Assembly: GCA_037951105.1 (NCBI GenBank)
Contig: JBAMJV010003236.1
Coordinates: forward strand, 1 to 64,000
DNA from: Echinarachnius parma
Lineage: Eukaryota > Echinodermata > Echinoidea > Clypeasteroida > Echinarachniidae
DNA length: 64,000 bases
Reading direction: 5' to 3'
Positions 57,852 to 64,000 of the stretch are shown here, piece by piece; the stretch's first letter is position 1; every line of letters starts with the position of its first letter. The translations under genes and the position numbers were made by a program. A model generated the notes under the pieces. It was given only the letters and a program-made list of their open reading frames with translations. It had not been told where the DNA came from and did not search any database.

Positions 57852-58590
57852 CTGGAATGCAATGTGCATTGAATAACATGAGTAAAATTAGACACAGCGA
57901 TAATAACAATTTGCTTTAAAAAATGCACTGTTTTACAATTGCAATTAATGCATTTTACCACATGTGCCATAACAAATCAAAATGAATGGAATATCTAACA
58001 TCATTGTTTCATAAACCCTGATCAATGCATTCCGCAACATGTGCTGATTTACAACAATGTACAGGCACGCGCAATACCTTGTGACTTTTGAATTGGGCCA
58101 TTTTGCGTGCTCTTTATTTGTGCTCATTCAGCCATAACGTGATGAATATCTCTGATTTTCACACATATCAAACTTAACAACTGTGCCAATATTGTGATAA
58201 GATGACATCTTGAAACAATTATTGGCTATGAAATTATGGGTAATTGCCTAGGGGGTAAGTTACTTTTTGTGTTCGGTTTACGAATGTTCTTGCGACACTG
58301 CAGGGCAGTTAAAGGAGAAGTTTATACAAGCTTTTAATCAGATTGGGTGTAAAGGAAACAATTTTAGCGACCTAGTAGCGAACATTTGAACAGATTTGGA
58401 TAATTCATTGTCATTGTTTGACATTGCCAGAATTCAGATATGCGTATCATTGTTATAAAGCCTAAATGTAAATGTGGATGTGCATAACTCAGTGGCGGTA
58501 TCGTAGTTCAAACAATAGGACTAGGTTTGAAATATTTCCTTGTGTATTTTCTATGGTCATAATAATACGTTATCAATTACCCCCACATAC

Positions 58591-58919
58591 CTGCCAAGTC
58601 TGTCGAGGATGTCGGTAACCGCGTCTCGGCGATGGTTCCAAGACCGACCTCCACTAGCGCCTCTCTCAGGATCCGGACCTGGTCTTTCTTCGGTGCGTCG
58701 TTCCTCCAGTCGAACAGCATGTTTATCGTTCCATCCGCCGTCACTTTGGCCCCGCCTTTATTTGTCGCTATGTACTGGTCTACTTCAGATTGGCGAAAGC
58801 CAAGCGTCAAACCTAAAGCAAAAACCTTTGGGTCGGTGCCCCCGATGTCAGTTGCTATGTCCAGCAGAGTGATATCAAGAATTTCCGCCATATTTACTGA
58901 GTTATAAAGGTTGGTTGAT
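58591..58919 (-). CDS. NLR gene exon 1 (first coding): DEATH domain
   Basis: CCCTTTTTTAACAG at 58920 is a strong acceptor. The exon therefore starts with 28 bases of 5'-UTR before ATG at 58891 (A at -3, G at +4), and a non-coding exon must lie further upstream. It codes for 100 residues plus one base and ends CAG/GTATGT. Residues 5-90 form a DEATH-fold sequence: LDITLLDIATDIGG, LGLTLGFRQSEVDQYIA, and the conserved Trp in MLFDWRND followed by KKDQVRILREALVEVGL. DEATH domains pair with other DEATH adaptors to pass signals to caspases or NF-kB-type pathways. Joining to exon 2 gives LAD-GAHGTTT without disturbance. Confidence 0.92.
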
Positions 58920-59048
58920 CTGTTAAAAAAGGGACATGGAAAGGGAAAAGAGAAGAAAGAAATACACTTTAATGTAATCACTATGACCACATTCTTGTCA
59001 TAGTGTATATTATTGTTACGGATTTCGGGGACGTTTTACCCTCGCCCT

Positions 59049-61607
59049 CCCAGGTAGCAAGCCAACGTTGGACCAATGTTGGAAACTTGCCAACTCGTTG
59101 GAACTCGTTGGACGTTGGACAGACTCGTTGGACCAACGTTGGATCAACATCGGTAACTCGCAGTGAAATGGACGTTGGACAATCTCGTTGGACCAACGTT
59201 GGATCAACATCGGTAATTCGCAGTCAAATGGACGTTGGATCAACGTCGGTAACTTGCAGTGAAATGGACGTTGGACAATCTCGTTGGACCAACGTTGGAT
59301 CAACATCGGTAACTCGCAGTAAAATGGAAGTTGGACAATCTCGTTGGTCCAACGTTGGATCAACATCGGTAAATCGCAGTAAAATTGACGTTGGACAATC
59401 TCGTTGGACCAACGTTGGATCAACATAGGAAACTCGCAGCTCCAAAGCCGTTGGACAATCTCGTTGGACCAACGTTGGATCAACATCGGTAAATCACAGT
59501 AAAATTGACGTTAGACAGACTTGTTGGACCAACGTTGGATCAACATCGGTAATTCGCAGTAAATTGGACGTTGGACAATCTCGTTGGACCAACGTTGGAT
59601 CAACATTGGTAATTCGCAGTGAAATGGACGTTAGACAATCTCGTTGGACCAACGTTGGATCAACATCGGTAATTCGCAGTAAAATGGACGTTGGAGAATC
59701 TCGTTGGATCAACATTCGATCAACATCGGTAATCGCAGTGAAATGGACGTTGGAGAATCTTGTTGGATCAACGTTGGATCAAAATGGGTAAATCGCAGTA
59801 CAATTGACGTTAGACAGACTTGTTGGACAAACGTTGGATCAACATCGGTAATTCGCAGTGAAAAAAAAAACGGATATGGATGGTGATGGAGTATACCAGT
59901 CCATTTATAGTTTCCTGCAAGTGTCTAGGTAATAATTGCCGGTGGTGTATGCTGTAGTATATTTTGTGTGCTTCCCCGGTATTTGGTGTGTTATGATCAG
60001 CTGAGATTACCACGCCTAGAGTCTGTAGCTGGCGTGCGTGAGCTTGTCGAGTCGCTCGTTGTTGGTAGATTTTTGTGTGCGTGCGGGTGCACTCTATTAT
60101 AGTAATACATACTGCTATCGTCCTTTGACAATTTGCTGTCAATTGAATGACATTAAATTAAATCCCTATTTTTAGTTTGAATTGATACTCATCGAGAAAA
60201 TGATCTAGATTTAAGATATGCATGCATTTGATTAGTGGTAAATGTGTAACACAAAAAACAGTGAATCTATTCTAGCAAAATTGTAATGGGAGTGAAATAT
60301 GCAGAATCACAGTAGGACAAGTATGAAGTAAACACCACATAAGCTACAGCTATAATAGTGCATTGTTTGAATTATGTTGTATACATACTTCATTGATGGA
60401 ATGATGTACTATTCCAATCTTGATCCACTATTAAACACTCATCATTGTAAAGGTATTGGACATTAAGCTTCCATTGATTAACGTTCTATATTATAGCTTA
60501 GGTGAAACGTTAATCCAACGAGAATCCAACATTTCACATCTGTTGTTCACTAGCTTGGATGTTAGAAAAGTCAATTATTTTACTTGTAGCACAGGTGGTT
60601 AAAACCCCCTTGCATAATAAAAGGATTTAAAATTAGCTGCTGGAATCAGGATGTATGCCAACGTTGGATCAACGGTGGTTCAACGTTGGATCAACGTTGG
60701 TTATTATTCATGAATATTCATGATCGGTTATCATTGACTGCAAAAAGCATTAATTATCGTGTTATTTGAATGTTCAGAATTAATCCAATGTTATTATTTA
60801 CTCATTATTTGAAATATATGTAAGTTATTTATCTACAAACACATACTAAAGATTTGTTTCCATGATGTATTAATGTAAATTCTTAAAACTTTATCCAAAC
60901 ATTCAACTTTATCCAAATACCAACCATCAAACAAATATTAACACAGAAGCTAGGTTATATAAAGCTTAGTGGATGAAGATATGTACATGTAGTGAGTGTA
61001 GGAATATGAATAGGACTATATGGATAGGAATAGGAATAGGAATAGGAATAGTCTTTAGGTATAGGTATAGCAATCATAGGATAGGATGCTCTAGATATCA
61101 CCGATAGGCGTGCCATATATGAATATTAATTAATTTTTTTTAGTATGGTGAGACGTTGGTCCAACGTTGGTCCAACGTTGGACCAACGTTGGTCCAACGT
61201 TGGAGAAATGTTAGTGAATTACGCTGGACCAACGTTGGATGCTTGTTGGAGACATGTTAGAGACATGTTGGATGCTTGTTGGAGAAATGTTGGATGCTTG
61301 TTGGAGACATGTTGGATGCTTGATGGAAATATGGTGGATGTTTGTTGGACACATGTTGCTTTGACGTTGGATCAACGTTTGCGTACGCCCAAATGACGCT
61401 GGTCCAACGTTGGCGAAACCAAAATACCAACCTTGGATCAACGTTGGAAAAGCGTTGGTCCAATGTTGACAAATAACAATTTTCCAACGATGGACCAACG
61501 TTGATCCAACGTTGGTATTTTGTTTTCGCCAACGTTGGAGCAGCGTTGTTTGGGCGTACCAAGCAACGTTGGTCCAACGATGGACCAACGTTGGCTTGCT
61601 ACCTGGG
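59049..61607. mobile_element. 2.56-kb element with CCAACGTTGG minisatellite arms (CCCAGGTAGCAAG ends)
   Basis: CCCAGGTAGCAAGCCAACG at 59049 is mirrored by CGTTGGCTTGCTACCTGGG ending at 61607. Next to the left end are about 13 units of a 60-bp repeat (59101-59865), each with CGTTGGACCAACGTTGGATC, one unit partly deleted. Next to the right end are CCAACGTTGGT tandems and a 22-bp ATGCTTGTTGGAGACATGTTGG repeat (61145-61610). The middle (59866-61140) is unique AT-rich sequence with a TAGGAA microsatellite at about 61000-61060. The 60-bp period keeps long frames open on both strands, which are not genes. Termini resemble those of 18109-18446 (CCCAG-TAGC). It lies 130 bp upstream of the first coding exon of the NLR gene, either in the 5'-UTR intron or the promoter region. 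Confidence 0.85.
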
Positions 61608-63504
61608 CTCTTATTCCCTCTTTGATTAAGCATCGCCCACTGTTTGATTTCAAATACTAACTCGTCACATGTGCTTTTCGTCCTCAACAAGGTCACCCCT
61701 TTTTCATGTTTTTGTTGATTCGACCGCTGTGTGTAGTTATCCACTTTAACTACTGGATGCTGTATGAAACCAGTCAAAAGTATCATTACAAAGTGTAAAC
61801 ATCGTCAAGTTTGCATGGCAATAACAGCAGACCCAACAATCTATATTTAGCTTATGGTGTGATATTGGTATTATTATTATGAAGCGTGAACTTGTGTAAG
61901 TTTGGAAATCAACCAACTATTCGCATAACAGTGACAACGCGTGGATTGGGTTGCAAATCCCGACATATTTGAAAACGTTACATTTTCTTTTGAAAGGAAA
62001 ACATACATTTAGGGACAAACAAAAATAGTTTTCTTACACGATTTCGAATAAATCGTATAATTTTTTTTTTATATCACTTTATTGTAAATTCAACAAAGGA
62101 ACAAGGGTAAAAGGGAACAGATTCTTACATAGTCCAGGACATGACGCATAACTGTCAATGCAGGGCTTAAGCATAATACAATATAATAAATTACGTAACA
62201 ATTTACTGAATGAAATGAATTCAATCATCATGTTAAGTATATGTATATCTAATTAAATTAAATAACAAAAGACACATCAGGAATAAAGAAGTCATATCCT
62301 TAGGAAAAACAACAACAATAATTGCTTAATATCAAATACCATTTTTAAACAATTTAAGTATCATACTAATTTAAATTTCAATGTGAACCCTAGTAAAAAT
62401 ACTATAATGAATTATGAATGCATGCCAAATCTTGGGCCATTTATATCCAATACTCCGAATCAGTCTTTCAAAAAATTATTATTCAATTTAATTACAATGT
62501 AAAACTAGCAACTCAATATATTAACATTAAGCGAACAAAATGCAAAAAGTAAACAAACCTACAGCGACTTTACTCAATAAATCAATAAATCAATAAAATC
62601 AATAAGAAACGAATGTTCTGAACATTCACTCCTCTTTCCCGCTATACATCGTCCAAGACGCACACTGAAATCCATGTCATAGCGAAGGGAACATGTCTGC
62701 ATTCGCTTTTTAGTCTAGACGTAAAAAAAAAAGCAGCTCTCGATTTTCATATGATAAACTATATAACTATATCGGAAATAATATCGCTAATAATATTCGC
62801 TTGTCTCGCAATGTAAAACTAGGAATCTAAACGATCACGACGTTTCGTATGCTACTGCAATACTTTGTCAAATGATAATATCGAATGTAGACACTCGGCT
62901 TTTTATGCTCTACCGTGGCTCCAAACATCACAATCTCGCATGAGCGATTGCGTTCCTGATAGGTCAACAACGGAACCCGCTGATTGGCCGGTGCACACGG
63001 GCAAACAACCAATCAACGGAACACTGGATCGGCCCGCCTAACGAAACAGCGTACGATACGTCGCCACGACACTACCCCGAACAACCGGCCCACAACGGTT
63101 GATGCCAAACCCACGGCAGAACCCCCCTAGCCACCTTCTCGCTACAACGCTCATATCTACGTATCAATTTCAGGGCAGGGTGCCCGTATGTTCAATCAAT
63201 AATAGTAAATATATAATCCATTGCGGATATAGTATCGGAAATAATATCGCTAATGATATTCGCTTGTCTCGCAAAATTATAGAACACACACGTGGATACT
63301 CTCTCATTTGAGACTAACAGTTAGCTAATATTTAAGTTAGTTTTCCTAGTATTTTTGTGAAAAATCTAGTCGGGAAGAATACCCCATCCTCCGTCCCCTA
63401 TCTCGGTAATTCCCGCCAGTACATTTTATGAGGAAACAAACTTGCCAAACATTGCATGTAAATGGAACACTTAGTTGAGTGTTGGTATCGGGAGGGGGGA
63501 GGGG
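61608..63504. other. No gene seen; a 43-bp direct repeat pair
   Basis: TATCGGAAATAATATCGCTA followed by AT(A/G)ATATTCGCTTGTCTCGC occurs at 62769-62811 and 63232-63274, nearly identical, 463 bp apart. 62060-62200 resembles the reverse complement of a retroelement 3' end (T-rich start), without proof. No exon was recognised. Confidence 0.5.
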
Positions 63505-64000
63505 GGGCACTTCACAAAATATTTTTTTGTGAGATAATGAAAAGACTGTCAAATTTGAAAGAACATACAATTGTAATGACAGAATAAACTTTATTTGAAC
63601 AAAATCGGTTCAGAAACGGCTGAAATAACCATATCATATTTTTATTAAAAAGTTCTTCACCAGGGGATATTTTGACTTTTTAGAGAAAAAAAATTGAAAT
63701 GCTTGAGACTACTTTGAAAACAAATCTGAATATGTTTTTAAAAAGTTGTTGATGATATCTCTATTGAATCATTATTTTAACAAAACATTAAATGCACAAT
63801 TTTGTATGAAAAATTTCTAAAACCAATTATTTTTTTAGAGAGCGCCCTCTTGATTTGTAACGGTTCTTTTTAATGATAACAGGGGTTTTTACTTAGTCGT
63901 TTTTACTTAGTCGTTTGTAATTGTGTATACTTTTCGAGCATGGTGAAGTTATAACTATTATTTTGTACCGAAATGGTGCAGGTTTTGGTTACTAAAGTTA
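63505..64000 (-). mobile_element. Family-1 MITE (copy e), cut by the window end
   Basis: In reverse orientation it carries the family-1 internal blocks AACATACAATTGTAATGAC, AGAGAGCGCCCTCT and TCGAGCATGGTGAAGTTATA, ending in GTTTTGGTTACTAAAGTT at the window edge. The left terminus is worn or replaced by a G-rich tract near 63490-63506. Confidence 0.75.

Larger units (their letters stand above)
48098..58919 (-). other. NLR-type receptor gene (DEATH-NACHT-LRR), 3' end not found
   Basis: Three coding exons on the minus strand join without a frame break: 58919-58591, 57851-56311 and 48603-48098. Introns are 739 and 7707 bp, with GT-AG borders (GTATGT/CCAG, GTCAGT/TTTTAG). The joined protein reaches 782 residues and continues past a GTGAGT donor, leaving a split codon. 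This domain order is known in the expanded NLR families of echinoderms and other marine deuterostomes, where the proteins are predicted cytosolic pathogen sensors. The long second intron is filled by a minisatellite (49757-50847) and foldback elements (50980-51500, 52402-55453). Another repeat element lies just upstream. Further LRR and tail exons must lie below 48098. The segments at 38.4-39.9 kb are weak candidates. No stop codon or shift interrupts the three exons, so it is probably functional or recently so. Confidence 0.88.

Noticed and set aside
59101-59865. CRISPR-like array of regularly spaced repeats
   Set aside because: The unit is uniform over all 60 bp with no unique spacers, and the DNA is clearly eukaryotic.
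59003-59886. 141-, 156- and 82-codon repetitive proteins (VGQSRWTNVGST-type)
   Set aside because: The 60-bp repeat unit is divisible by three, so frames stay open on both strands by arithmetic. The region lies inside an inverted-ended mobile element.

Overview
This is eukaryotic, intron-containing, AT-rich DNA, dense in short inverted-repeat transposons, foldback elements and G/C homopolymers. Coding sequence is sparse. The one clear cellular gene is an NLR-type receptor with a DEATH domain, a NACHT ATPase and a leucine-rich-repeat region, split by canonical introns on the minus strand (58919 down to 48098 and probably further). DEATH-NACHT-LRR receptors are strongly expanded in echinoderms and also occur in other marine invertebrate deuterostomes such as amphioxus and hemichordates. 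I infer a marine deuterostome, most likely an echinoderm, but no species marker is visible.

Layout. 1-15 kb is a broken segmental duplication: 1-2500 matches 9684-11720, and 3139-5567 matches 14088-14550. Differences between copies expose transposon insertions with empty sites: a TTAA-flanked MITE at 536-975, a 2-kb A/T-rich foldback at 3190-5184, and an 8-bp-TSD MITE at 5576-5847. A 2.4-kb foldback lies at 6540-8968. 15-20 kb holds palindromes (15122-15727, 18109-18446) and little else. 20.4-23.3 kb has a local tandem duplication, a hAT-like MITE with a filled/empty site pair, and three exon-like segments of an unidentified plus-strand gene. 24-42 kb is almost all repeats: MITEs, (GAT)n, a palindromic 16-bp minisatellite, interstitial telomere-like repeats and three exon-like minus-strand segments that could be distal tail exons of the NLR gene or decayed relatives.

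42.85-47.53 kb is a five-level nest: a MITE was hit by a TTAA-flanked piggyBac-like unit, which contains another MITE, which was hit by a decayed 5'-truncated non-LTR retrotransposon, which was hit by a TA-flanked foldback element.

48-59 kb is the NLR gene. Its coding exons join in frame (phases 1 and 0). The 7.7-kb intron between the NACHT and LRR exons is packed with foldback elements and a GTTGGGC-type minisatellite. 130 bp upstream of the first coding exon sits a 2.56-kb element (59049-61607) made largely of a 60-bp minisatellite built on CCAACGTTGG. Its ends resemble those of the 18109 element and the intronic minisatellite. 61.6-64 kb holds a direct repeat and a truncated MITE.

The NLR protein would be a cytosolic sensor: DEATH for adaptor recruitment, NACHT for nucleotide-dependent oligomerisation, LRR for sensing. 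Everything else looks like mobile or repetitive DNA.
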